Below, piece by piece: positions 1 through 10,275 of a DNA stretch of 64,000 nucleotides (its first letter is position 1; each line of letters opens with the position of its first letter). This DNA is from Patella vulgata (taxonomy: Eukaryota; Mollusca; Gastropoda; Patellidae): positions 38,472,593-38,536,592 of the forward strand of contig NC_065882.2 of the NCBI RefSeq assembly GCF_932274485.2, read 5' to 3'. Position numbers and translations under genes: made by a program. A model generated the notes under the pieces. That model had not been told where the DNA came from, did not search any database, and saw nothing but the letters and a program-made list of their open reading frames with translations.

Positions 1-850
1 TAATTATCAGAAAACCATTAGAATTTGTTTTGTTTTTATAAAGTTCTGCCCCATGCTAACGTTTTGTATACAAAACTTTTAATATCATGGATTTAACTGT
101 TCATTTGTTTTCAAATTCATTGAAAATCAATATACTTGTTCGTCTCAAGATCTTAAACTCTGTGTATCAATCTGAAGTCAATCGGATGATAATTTTAGCC
201 TTTAGAGCGTCACAAAGTGATCGAGGGCCATAACTTTGGCAGTAATTACCGGAGATCGTTGAAAATCAACAGGATTCTTCGTCTCATGACCTTAAGCACT
301 CTATATAAATTTAAGCTCAATCGGATATTAACTTTGGCCTCTACAGCGTCCACAAGATTTCTTGAAGTGATCAAGGGCCATAACTCTGGCAGTAATTATT
401 GGAAATCGATGAAAATCAATAGGCTTCTTCGTCTCATGACCTTAAACACTGTGCATAAATTTAAAGTCAATCGAATATTAACTTTGGCCTCTAGAGTGTC
501 CACAAGATTTTTTGAAGTGATCAAGGGCTATAACTCTGGCAGTAATAATCGGAAATCGCTGAAAATCAATAGGCTTCTTCGTCTCATGACCTTAAACACT
601 GTGTATAAATTTAAAGTCAATCGGATATTAACTTTAGCCTCTAGAGCATCCACAAGATTTTTTGAAGTGATCAAGGGCCATAACTCTGGCAGTAATTATC
701 GGATATTGTTGAAAATCAATAGGCTTCTTCGTCTCATGACCTTAAACACTGTGTATAAATTTAAAGTCAATCGGATATTAACTTTGGCCTCTAGAGCGTC
801 CACAAGATTTTTTGAAGTGATCAAGGGCCATAACTCTGGCAGTAATGAAT
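1..850 (+). repeat. Satellite family A module: leader plus ~4.2 monomers of 150 bp
   Basis: Bases 1-215 are a leader that recurs at 23985-24200 and 45660-45810. It is followed by 150-bp tandem monomers with the core CAAGGGCCATAACTCTGGCA starting at about 372, 522, 672 and 822. Because 150 is divisible by three and the monomer happens to lack stops in one frame, the array reads as a 50-residue protein repeat. There is no start context, no codon bias and other copies are broken, so I treat it as non-coding. The module is cut at the window edge on the left and no right-end hairpin is visible. Confidence 0.85.
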
Positions 851-1009
851 GAAGAACGATACATTTCTGTCCATTTTATCAATTTCTAATTCAGTATTTG
901 GTTCAGAGAACAACTGTTGAATTTAAATATATAACTGGACTTGGTGCATTCTATACAGAATTATTTTTTACAGCATGATTATTATTTGTTCTTTTTTTTT
1001 TAATGTGCT

Positions 1010-1866
1010 ACGGGACGGGACGGCAAAACGGCTATCATCAATTACTCGGCTATATAAAATAGCCGACTGAGCATGCGCAGCCTGCCAGATGACTGCGTGT
1101 AAACAAAACATACATCGCGATGGTAGAATCGTCAATTAATATCTGAACAATCGTGCTTAAATAAGTGAACTTTATTGGAGAATGACATGGGAATCATACA
1201 TTAAACAGCTACTTCTGGGTCTGTCATGCAGAATTTGAGGTTTTTTCCTCCTGAAACGATGGAACTAGGTCGGTGAATTTTCTTCTCCAAGATGCTCGGA
1301 AAACGGATTAACAGTGTTCGCGAAGAAAACATTTTCTGGGGGGTTTTCCCCCAGACCCCCCTAGTAGTAGCCTCGCGCCTATGGCGCTTATGGAGCGCCT
1401 TCGGCGATCCAATAATTTGTTTCCCTCTTCCAGTTTTTTCTGGCGGAAAACGGCTATCATTAATTACTCGGCTATATAAAATAGCCAACTGAGCATGCGC
1501 AGCCCACCAGATGACTGCGTGTAAACAAAACATACATCGTGATGGTAGAATCGGCAATTAATATCTGAAAAATCGTGCTTAAATAAGTGAACTTTATTTG
1601 AGAATGACATGGGAATCATACATTAAACAGCTACTTGTGGGTCTGTCATGCCGAATTTGAGATTTTTTCCTCCTGAAACGATGGAATTAGGTCGGTGAAT
1701 TTTCTTCTCCGAGATGCTCGGAAAACGGATTTACAGCGTTCGCGAAGAAAACATTTTCTGGGGTTTTATTCCCCAGACCCCCCTGGTAGTAGCCTCGCGC
1801 CTATGGCGCTTATGGAGCGCCTTCGGCAATCCAATAATTTGTACCCCTCTTCCAGTTGTTTCTAGC
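1010..1866. repeat. Tandem duplication, two 422-bp units
   Basis: Units begin at about 1029 and 1451 and are about 95% alike. Each has a TATA-like palindrome (CGGCTAtataaaaTAGCCG in the first), then GCATGCGCAG, and later a GGCGCTTATGGAGCGCC hairpin and a C/G-rich stem made of CTGGGG and CCCCAG runs. Short ORFs of 66-118 codons on both strands are frame readings of the unit. It may be part of an unclassified DNA transposon; I found no terminal repeats. Confidence 0.75.
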
Positions 1867-2077
1867 GGAAACTACGAGATATCATTTTCAACAAAATTTC
1901 CCGGTATATACCATTTTCAAGTGCTCGGTGGCAGAACTTAACATGCTTCGATTTTATTGATTTTAGTAGCATCAGAAAGGCAATAAAATGAACTTTAGAT
2001 CGGTCTAATATGGAATTGTGACAAATTGCCTCATAAAAAGTTATAAAAACTCTAGTGGTACCACAAGCTAAAGATAG

Positions 2078-3657
2078 GTTGCCAGGCAACAAAACATACG
2101 CCCACAGTAGCTAAATCGTCCGATTCTTTTGTAGGTAATTAGGGGAATTTAATAGACAATTTCATACAGATGACATTATAATTTCCGTTGTTTGAAGGTT
2201 CACAAGGTTCTAAAATCTAAAACAAGGGCCATAACTCTGGAAGCAATCTACAGAAATTGTTCAAATTCAAAAGGCTTTTTTCGTTTTAATAATTCAAAAA
2301 ATGCATATGAATTTCAAACAGATCGGATGATAACTTTTGTTGTTCGAAAGTTCACAAAGTTCAACAAAGTAAATCAAGGGCCATAACTTTAGACGTAATT
2401 GATGGAAATTGCTGACATTCAATAGGCTTGTTCGTCTTCATTTCACTAATTTAGGTGATAACTGAAACTCAATAGGCTTGTTCGTTTTACTAATTTAAAT
2501 GATACATATAAATTTCATACAGATCGGATAATAACTTTTGTCGTTAGAGCGTTCACAAGGTGCAACAAGGTAAAACAAGGGCCATAACTCCAGAAGAAAT
2601 TATTGGAAATTGCTGAAATTCAATAGGCTACTTCATTTCACTAATTTAAATGATGCATATCAATTTCAAACAGATCGGATGATAACTGTTGTCATTAGAG
2701 CGTTCACAATATTCAACAAAGTGAAACAAGGGCCATAACTCTAGATGTAATTAACGGAAATTGCTGAAATTCAATAGGTTTCTTTGCTTTACTAATTTAA
2801 ATGATGCATATATATTTCATACAGATCGGTTGATAACTTTTGTCATTAGAGCGTTCACAAGGTGCAACAAAGTAAAACAAGGGCCATAACTCTAGAAGAA
2901 ATTAACGGAAATTGCTGAAATTCAATAGGCTTCTTCATTTCACTAATTTAAATGATGCATATCAATTTCAAACAGGTCAAATGATAACTGTTGTCATTAG
3001 AGCGTTCACAAGATTCAACAAAGTGAAACAAGGGCCATAACTCTAGATGTAATTAACGGAAATGGCTGAAATTCAATAGGCTTCTTTGTTTTACTAATTT
3101 AAAAGATGCATATAAATTTCATACAGATCGGTTGGATAACTTTTGTCGTTAGAGCGTTCACAAGGTGCAACAAAGTGAAACGAGGGCCATAACTCCAGAA
3201 GAAATTAACGTAAATTGATGAAATTCAATAGGCTTCTTCATTTCATTAATTTAAATGATGAATATCAATTTCATACAGATCGGTTGATAACTTTTGTCAT
3301 TAGAGCGTTCACAAGATTCAACAAAGTAAAACAAGGGCCATAACTCTAGATGTAATTAACGGAAATTGCTGAAATTCAATAGGCTTCCTTGTTTTACTAA
3401 TTTAAATGATGCATGAGCGTTCACAAGGTGCAACAAAGTGAAACAAGGGCCATAACTCCAGAAGAAATTAACAGAAGTTATTGAAATTAAATAGGCTTCT
3501 TCATCTCACTTATACAAACAACATATATCAATTTCAAAACAATCGGTTGATAAATGTAGTCTGTAGAGTGTTCACAAGAAATTGTGGACGATGGACGGAC
3601 GGACGGACGGACGGGGGCGACGGCAATATACGACCACATTTCCATGTGGGCGTATAA
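2078..3657 (+). repeat. Satellite family B module, complete, with dimeric higher-order structure
   Basis: The left end AAGATAGGTTGCCAGGCAAC carries an 11-bp palindrome followed by an ATACGCCCACAG motif. Nine ~150-bp monomers follow, each with GGGCCATAACT. From about 2580 the monomers alternate between a TCCAGAAGAAATTAACGG/TTCATTTCACTAA type and a TCTAGATGTAATTAACGG/TTGTTTTACTAA type, giving a ~300-bp dimer. The array ends in a (GGAC)n microsatellite and the hairpin CCACAT-ttcc-ATGTGG, closing with GGGCGTATAA. Monomers share the GGGCCATAA core with families A and C but little else. Confidence 0.85.
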
Positions 3658-3659
3658 AA

Positions 3660-3996
3660 ACGAGTTATGATCCGATATCCTCAAATATAGAAAGGAACCA
3701 AGACCTTTGGGCTATAAATATGTATTTCAAGTTTTATCAAAATCAGATGAAAATTGTGACCTCTATAGGGTCCACAACCTTGATATACCATATTTTTACG
3801 CTATTTGAGAACGAAGAGCGGCCATGTTGTCTGTCAGTTTTGGACCGAGATCTTTTGGAGATAAACCTATATTTCAAGTTTCGTCAAAATCGGATAAGAA
3901 TTATGACCTGTAGAGTGTCCACAAACAAATTGTGGACGGACGGACGGACAGGGGCGATGACAATATACGTCCACATGAAAATGTGGGCGTATAAAA
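3660..3996 (+). repeat. Satellite family C, partial module with right-end hairpin
   Basis: It abuts the family B right end. About 1.5 degenerate family C monomers (ATATCGAAAGGAACCAAGAT, AAATCGGATAA, GTGACCTCTATAGGGTCCAC types) are followed by an ACGGACGG microsatellite and the right-end hairpin CGTCCACATGAAAATGTGGGCG then TATAA. The left end (CCAGCGGCTGCC) is missing. Confidence 0.8.
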
Positions 3997-4143
3997 ATGT
4001 GCTTTGTCGTACAACGAATGCTATCATTTAGCAGACGGTGTCACTTCGTCATTAGGACTTGGTACATTTTACTCTTTACAATTTACACTTAACTTCTTTA
4101 ATATTGGCAACCATACAAACATGGACAAGGTGCATTAATTTAA

Positions 4144-4871
4144 AGGACAATATTGGTGTCAGTCATTATAAAATATGTGATAGAACTGGTTAAATACATC
4201 CCAAATATAATTTTTTAACACAGAGATCATTGCTACGGGAGATGTGTAACAAGCATGTGAAGAAACGGGAAGTGACGACAAACATGACAAACACGAGTTA
4301 TCCTTCTATATAACTAACTGAAGAAACGAGCGATAACAGACACTCGATCGAATTTCATTTGACTGATAATTCAGTTGAAGATGAAAAGTTATTATATGAG
4401 ACGCTGAGAGGATATCTGACAATTCAAAAAAAGAAATGGCTGTCAGTAGATAAAAGATAACAAACAAATTAGAAAAAGCCTGTGCATTACCATGTTTTTA
4501 TTAAGAACAGAATGAATAAAAACGAGGGAATGCACAGGATTTTTCTATTTTTCTCGTTTTCCCTTATCTAGTGACAGCCAATTCTATTTTTGAATTGTGA
4601 GATACCCTCTCACCGTCCCATATAATAACTTTTCATCTTCAATGGAATTATTAGTGAAATGAAATTCGATCGTTTGTCTGTTATCGCTCGTTACTTCATT
4701 CAGTTATATAGAAGGATAACTCGTGTTTGTCATGTTTGGCGTCATTTCGCGTTTCTTCACGTGCTTGTTACACATCTACCATAGCAATGATCTCTGTGTT
4801 GAAATTATATTTGGAATGTATTTAACCAGTTCTATCACATATGTAATAATGACTGACACCAATATTGTCCT
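4144..4871. mobile_element. Foldback DNA element, 728 bp, TTAA target duplication
   Basis: Nearly the whole element is one inverted repeat: the left arm from AGGACAATATTGGTGTCAGT pairs with the right arm ending ...ACTGACACCAATATTGTCCT, with the fold centre near 4510 at an inner hairpin built on GTGCATTACCATGTTTTTAT. It is flanked on both sides by TTAA (4140-4143 and 4872-4875), the target duplication of piggyBac and Kolobok transposons; the AGGACA terminus does not match the piggyBac CCC start, so Kolobok-like is more likely. There is no ORF. A single-arm relative lies at 46226-46435, and the inner hairpin recurs at 40553-40618 and 40792-40862. Confidence 0.85.
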
Positions 4872-4875
4872 TTAA

Positions 4876-5151
4876 TGAAATGATAACCTATTCTGAAGGT
4901 AGAATATCCACAAAATTTTTGAAGCTGATCAAGGGCTATGCTATAATAATAAGTAGTTTAACTCTGAAAGAAATTATCAGAAACTGTTCAAAATCAATAG
5001 AATTCCTAAAGGAGAAAATTTGATTAGAAATAAAATTCAATTCTAATTTCAGGTTTATATCAATGCTCATTTATACATGTACATCAAATATTTCTATTTG
5101 TTATAAATTGCATAAATTCTAATAATATTCAGATATTTGAGGGATACTGAC
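4876..5151. other. Degenerate family A remnant and intron sequence
   Basis: Bases ~4885-5000 contain a decayed family A stretch (ATCCACAAAATTTTTGAAGC, ATCAAGGGCTAT, AGAAACTGTTCAAAATCAAT). The remainder to the exon is plain AT-rich intron. Confidence 0.5.
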
Positions 5152-5219
5152 CTCATCTTCAGTAAATCTATCTCCCATGGTAGTAAGTAATTCTCTCAAT
5201 CTTTCTTCAGGTATAATAC
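5152..5219 (-). CDS. MRLC: Myosin regulatory light chain, next exon (about residues 116-138)
   Basis: This 68-bp minus-strand exon has acceptor ...CTATAG and donor GAG|GTCAGT. It begins with the two bases that complete the Gly codon left open by the exon at 39514-39675 and ends on a codon boundary. It reads G-IIPEERLRELLTTMGDRF-TEDE, matching the RLC segment (A/G)T-IxEDYLRELLTTMGDRFTDEE that leads into EF-hand 4. Joining the two exons keeps frame and gives a continuous family-like protein, so they belong to one gene. The remaining C-terminal part (VDE.YREAPI..KGNFNY) was not found between 1 and 5151 and probably lies left of the window. Confidence 0.92.
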
Positions 5220-6149
5220 CTATAGATAAACAATTACAATCATGTTATAGTGCAATAAAATTATCAAATAGATACATGTAGTAACAGAAAGCGTGGAAAT
5301 ACGCCCACATGGCAGATACATGTATATCTCTGGAGTCACAGACAATGTCAGGCACAATCTCTCAGGTGCCTGTCATTTTGTCTGCCACTGATTTATCTTT
5401 TTTCTTTGTTTTATTGATATTTTAATATCTCTCAAAATGTCAGGTAAAATTATGGCTTCTATCGCATTCAGAAGGGTTTCAAAAAAGGTGGAATAACACT
5501 GGAAGGGAAGATCGTTGAAATTCGACTATTGATAAGTTTCATCCTCTCATAATTTTAAGAAAATCCAATGAAAACTAAGGATTTTAGAAAAGAGGTTATA
5601 ACCAGGGATGGGATTTCGCCCGTATATCCGGACTTGTCCGACGCTATTTTCCAAACGCCCAAAATTGTCCTAACAGGAATATCAAGACATCAAGACATGG
5701 TGAATAATATTCAAAATTCCAAAATTGTATAGTGTACTGAGTGTATAACTACCACTCAACCTGATTATCGTTGATAATAGGCTGGATTGATTAGATAATT
5801 AATTGATCAACGTATTTATCGTGTTATACCGTCTAAACACCTACCTTGATTAACTACTTAATCTGCCATGATTGTCTGTCTTAATCCTTTGTCAGACAAT
5901 TTATCAATCTAATCTTAAACAGAAGTCATTGCTTCCCCTCTGTCGGACTATTCATAAATCCAATACAAGTGATTATAATTTTAATCCACGTGTTTACCTC
6001 GTGGTTTCTCCATTGGAGGACATTTTAATCGCATTGATGAGAGCCGACAGCATCTAAAAACTAGTCATACATGTCACATATCGTAAGAGTATATAACACC
6101 CTAAAACAATAGACAGTCATTTCAACCAAACAATACATATCCAACTAAA
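5220..6149. other. Intron sequence without recognised features
   Basis: AT-rich unique-looking sequence. A short ACGCCCACATGG stretch near 5302 may be a fossil of a family C left end, but nothing around it supports a module. Confidence 0.4.
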
Positions 6150-6450
6150 CCTACTCCATGGCCTAAGACCGCAAATGGAAAGATTGCAAAATCATATTCT
6201 AAAAACAGAAAGTTAAGCCTCGGCTCTCCTATGTCTTGTCTGCGCTATCACTTCTGTGGAAGCCAGAGAGAGAGAGAAATGGGGTTTAACGTCCACTCGA
6301 CACAAACTAGGTCATTTCGAGACTAACATGGTTTAATTTTATTTCAATAATTTGCTTGTGCGTAGGGGTCTTTAGCAGTGGGAGGAAACCATCTATACCC
6401 CCCTTCTGTGGAAGCAGCCGTCAAAGCACCAGGTAGTAGTAGTAGGACAG
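6150..6450. repeat. Interspersed repeat H, split by a SINE fragment
   Basis: The segment from CCATGGCCTAAGACCGCAAA through GATTGCAAAATCATATTCTA to CTTCTGTGGAAGCAGCCGTC matches 38669-38805 closely. Its terminal TGTCTGCGATATCAC...GTGGAAGC motif also occurs near 26085 and, inverted, near 43050. A truncated SINE copy interrupts it. The family is not recognised. Confidence 0.65.
6264..6402 (-). mobile_element. 5'-truncated SINE-1 fragment with 13-bp target duplication
   Basis: The GA-microsatellite tail, the AAATGGGGTTTAACGTCCAC end and TTTAGCAGTGGGAGGAAACC match the 3' half of the full SINE at 32268-32548. It is flanked by exact 13-bp copies of CTTCTGTGGAAGC (6251-6263, 6403-6415). The missing tRNA-like head is typical of 5' truncation during target-primed reverse transcription. 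Confidence 0.85.
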
Positions 6451-7819
6451 TCATTTTGTCTACGATATCTTTTACGTCTTTTAACCCTTTCATTGCGTCT
6501 ACCCGGTAGTACTGGGTATTATAAAATGCCGTTAAAATATGCGTACCCGGTATTACCGTGGACTCAGTGAAGCCCTCGCTAAAATTAGTACCGTAACTGC
6601 AAGTGCCATCTATTGTATTTCCTATACACTAGAACATATTTACACGTGTTTCAAAGCAGCAAACCGTAAAATGGCTGAGTGCATAGTGACAATGTAGACG
6701 ATGCACTCCCGTTGACAATTTCGAGGCGGGCAATACACATAATTTGTTTCCATTTGTATGTTTACAGTATAGATTTCTCGCTTTTTAGTAAATTTGTACC
6801 AATATCGGTAAAATTCTAATTATCGCAACAAATCTAATACGAAGAGGCTAAAATCTGTAGGTACGGTGTGTTAATTAATTGGACGTGCGGGTCGAAATGA
6901 TTAAAAAATGTAAAAAAATACGATTTTGAGATTTATGTTTTTTTGGCTTCTTTGTTATGTCCTTTATCCGAGGAAATATATATTTTTTGTCAAATAACTT
7001 ATTTTTATTTTGAATAGGGTCATTACTTGGCGTGGGGGTGCTGTTTTTCTGTTATATTTGACTGAAAATTCGGAAAAAATACGCTTTTTCTAATAACGTC
7101 TAAAACGTTCAAGTGACGGCCATTTTGTACATATCGTTCAAAAGCGCATGCACTAAACTGCGAGACTAAAATAAATTCATTGTTATTCTTCCAGTTAGAT
7201 ATCGGCATCCTTCGGCTGAATGCAAGCGGTACATTTTACGGAAATTTCCTTATTAGGAGGGTCGAGTAGGGTCATGAACTAAACAACTCCAACAGCGCAT
7301 GCGCACATCAAATTTTGACTCCGCGAAGCCCACCGTCTAGCAACCCGAATTTAACTGAGTAGGTTCGGTTGTCAGATCCAGAAATTGTCTATTATGAATG
7401 ATAATGCAATAATCCCGACTACTCACGATGATTTACCGTTATTTTCATAGTTCTGTTCTAAAAATAGGTTATTTACGTATTCTTCACGGCAATTATGGAA
7501 TTGTTCGGTAAAAGAAAAGAAGGGCAGTGGGATTAGGTCAACCATACTGAAAATAATGCTTCTCTAGTCTAAAACGATTTGTAATAAAACATCGACATTT
7601 ATTATAGGGATTATTCAATATTAATTATTGAAGGTACATCAGCTTTTGTACCGTACTCTTCCGGGCAATTTCAATTACAAAAAATTTTCAACTTTCCAAA
7701 ATAAAAAAAAAGATGTTGACTGGGTGACTTATACCACCCCCCTAAAAACAAAAAGCAAAACATTTCTTAATTTTTGCTTATTTTTTTTTACCTTCAATAT
7801 CAAGATAAAAATCTAAAAT
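6451..7819. other. Intron sequence without recognised features
   Basis: A TTAACCCTTTCATTGCG string at 6481 looks like a piggyBac end, but no matching inverted end was found downstream. Otherwise AT-rich sequence with only short spurious ORFs. Confidence 0.4.
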
Positions 7820-8420
7820 TTGTAAATTGTTGGAATCATTTTTGGAAGGTGTAAGCTATACATGTACCTATATATAGATAATAAGCTTCTAACTTTTTCT
7901 TTTTCCTTTGAACCCACAAAACTATTTCGCGGTTTTCGCGGCTTTTTATACACATCATTAGAAAAAATGGTTCTCTAAAACTATTAAAGATAATGACCTG
8001 AAATTTGCAGGGATTATTCCTTAAGATGTCAGCTATACATGCAATTATCAAACATATTCTTCTGGGCAATTGTGAACCAACAAAACAACATTTGAATATT
8101 CAAACATTGAATTTCTTCATTTTCGGCCTTTTTTCTTATGCTTAGTGATATTCCAGAAAATGGTTCTCTAAAACTGTTCATGATAAAGACCTGCAATTTA
8201 TGGGGATTGATCCTGAAGGTATAAGCTAGGCATGTAATTGTCAAACATATTCTTCCAGTGATTTTAAACAAAAAATAAACCATGGTGAAACTTCAACTCT
8301 GAATTTCTCATTTTCCGTTCGATGACATTCAAAAACTAATAAAGATAAAGAACTGAAATTTGGAGGGATTATTCTTGAAGGTGTAAACAATACATGGTGG
8401 CTTTTCCATACCTCTGTAAC
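7820..8420. repeat. Degenerate ~180-bp tandem repeat, 3-4 units
   Basis: Units share ACCTGAAATTTGCAGGGATT, a GAAGGTGTAAGCTATACATG-like block and CAAACATATTCTTC. Spacing is about 180 bp. It shares no monomer sequence with families A-F, and its ends are not defined. Confidence 0.65.
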
Positions 8421-8527
8421 AAACAGATTTTTTTTTGTATGTCTATGAAGTATGGTGACAAAAAACGAAAATTGATGAACTCACCACCAAGTTCTGTAAA
8501 ACGTAAAATAATCATTGTTCATTAAAA

Positions 8528-9309
8528 CCAGCGGCTGCCAGGCAGGATACGCCCACATTTTCGAGAGATGGATAGAGAACAAGCTAAGAAGAAAGTGACC
8601 TTTCCTACAATCAAGGGCCATAATTCAAGAAATTACAATTCGATATGCGCAAATATCGAAAGTAACCGAGATCTTTGTGTTATAAACTTACATTTCAAGT
8701 TTCAACAAAATCGGATAAAAATTTTGACCTCTATAGGGTCCACAACTTTAATATACCCTATTTTTACGCTATTTGAGAACGAAGGGGCGGCCATTTTATC
8801 TGTCAGTTTTCGGCCGATTTTCACGAAATTCAAACTCAGTCGTGCTTAGGGTGTAACGGTGATAAAATAATACGTTTTTTTAAATCGGATAAAAATTATG
8901 ACCTCTATAGGGTCCACAAGCTAAAAACGCAATTTTTCATACAATCAGGGGCCATAATTCAGGAAGTTACGGTCCGATATGCGCGAATATCGAAAGGAAC
9001 CAAGATCTTTGGGTTATAAACTTACATTTCAAGTTTTAAAAAAAATCGGATAAAAATTGTGACCTCTATAGGGTCCACAAGCTAAAAACGTGATTTTTCG
9101 TACAATCAGGGGCCATAATCCATGAAGTTTCGATCCGATACATGCCAATATCGAAAGCAGCCGAGATTTTTTGGGGATAAACCTATATTTCAAGTTTTAT
9201 CAAAATCAGAGAAGAATTGTGACCTGTAGAGAGTCCACAAACAATTGTGGACAGACGGACGGACAGGGGCGACGGCATAATACGTCCACATGAAAATGTG
9301 GGCGTATAA
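8528..9309 (+). mobile_element. Complete satellite family C module, 782 bp
   Basis: The left end CCAGCGGCTGCCAGGCAGG contains the palindrome CTGCC-A-GGCAG, followed by ATACGCCCACATTTT. Four or so family C monomers (~165 bp; ATATCGAAAG, TTTGGGTTATAAACTTACAT, AAATCGGATAAAAATT, CCTCTATAGGGTCCACAAGC) follow. The right end has ACGGACGGACAGG, then the hairpin CGTCCACATGAAAATGTGGGCG and TATAA. The right arm of the hairpin is the reverse complement of the left subterminal motif. I use this copy as the reference for family C. Confidence 0.85.
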
Positions 9310-9589
9310 AAACCCACATAGCTGCATAGACCATTGACTTAGGAATATTTAAAAACTAAATTTACACTCATAGATTGATAACCTGCCACAAACAATTTTT
9401 TTTCATCTGGCGTAGGGGGTGAGGATTTTACAACTTGTAATATTATTAGGTTGTACTCATTGTAAAGATTTGAAATTTGACATGTAGGTTAGCCTGTACA
9501 GCCCTAATAAGCTGTCCAAATTTCATTTAGTTATCTTTACTCAATCAAAAGTTATAGTCAAAAGTGTGTTTTCGACTAGCATGTCCCCT
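9310..9589. other. Sequence between family C module and piggyBac element
   Basis: No recognised feature. It is the left target flank of the piggyBac insertion. Confidence 0.4.
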
Positions 9590-10275
9590 TTAACCCTTTT
9601 AGGGGGCAATTTTTCGCAACTGGTGAACCACTGTGGGGGAGTTAATTTTAGTGAATAAATTTTAGGCCAGGATCAAATCTAAAATTATTATATCTTTACA
9701 ACTATGTTATCAAAATTCACCAAACTTGGTGAGACATATGCTTATACACCACATTATTTGAAAATGCAAAAACTTTGTAATTGGAACAATTTTACCCAGG
9801 TAAATACAGGTGTGGCTCAGGTAAAAATTATAAACCAAGATAAAAGTATTTTGTTTTCTCAAAAATTTATTAATTTAAGAAAAAACAACATAAATAATGA
9901 ATTTTGGAAACAACAAGTTAAAAGTTTAAAAAATAAAATGGAGTATCACAGGTGAAAATACAGGTAAATTGAGGTGTACTAAGAAATATACAAATTGTCA
10001 CTAAATGTTTCACTAACCATTTTAAATTAAAACATTTCAAATGATAATAACTGTAACAGCAACAACAATGAGGAAAACTGCATTTACAGGTAAATACAGG
10101 TAAATTCAGGTGTAATGAATAAATAGGCAACTTGTGTATACAATTTCTTCAATTTAAATGAAACCGAACAGGATAAAAAAAAATTTTTGTGAACAAATCA
10201 ATATTTAGTTGAGAGGATTATTTGATCAAAATTGCATCACAGGTGGAATACAGGTAAAAAGACTTACAGTTCAGA

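Noticed and set aside
217-852. 211-codon ORF with protein repeats
   Set aside because: It is the translation of family A satellite monomers; the same monomers are broken elsewhere and there is no gene context.
2227-3480. CRISPR array
   Set aside because: Repeats are ~150 bp and contiguous with no unique spacers, in a eukaryotic genome.
6481-6500. TTAACCCTTTCATTGCG as a second piggyBac left end
   Set aside because: No inverted partner or transposase was found within several kb.
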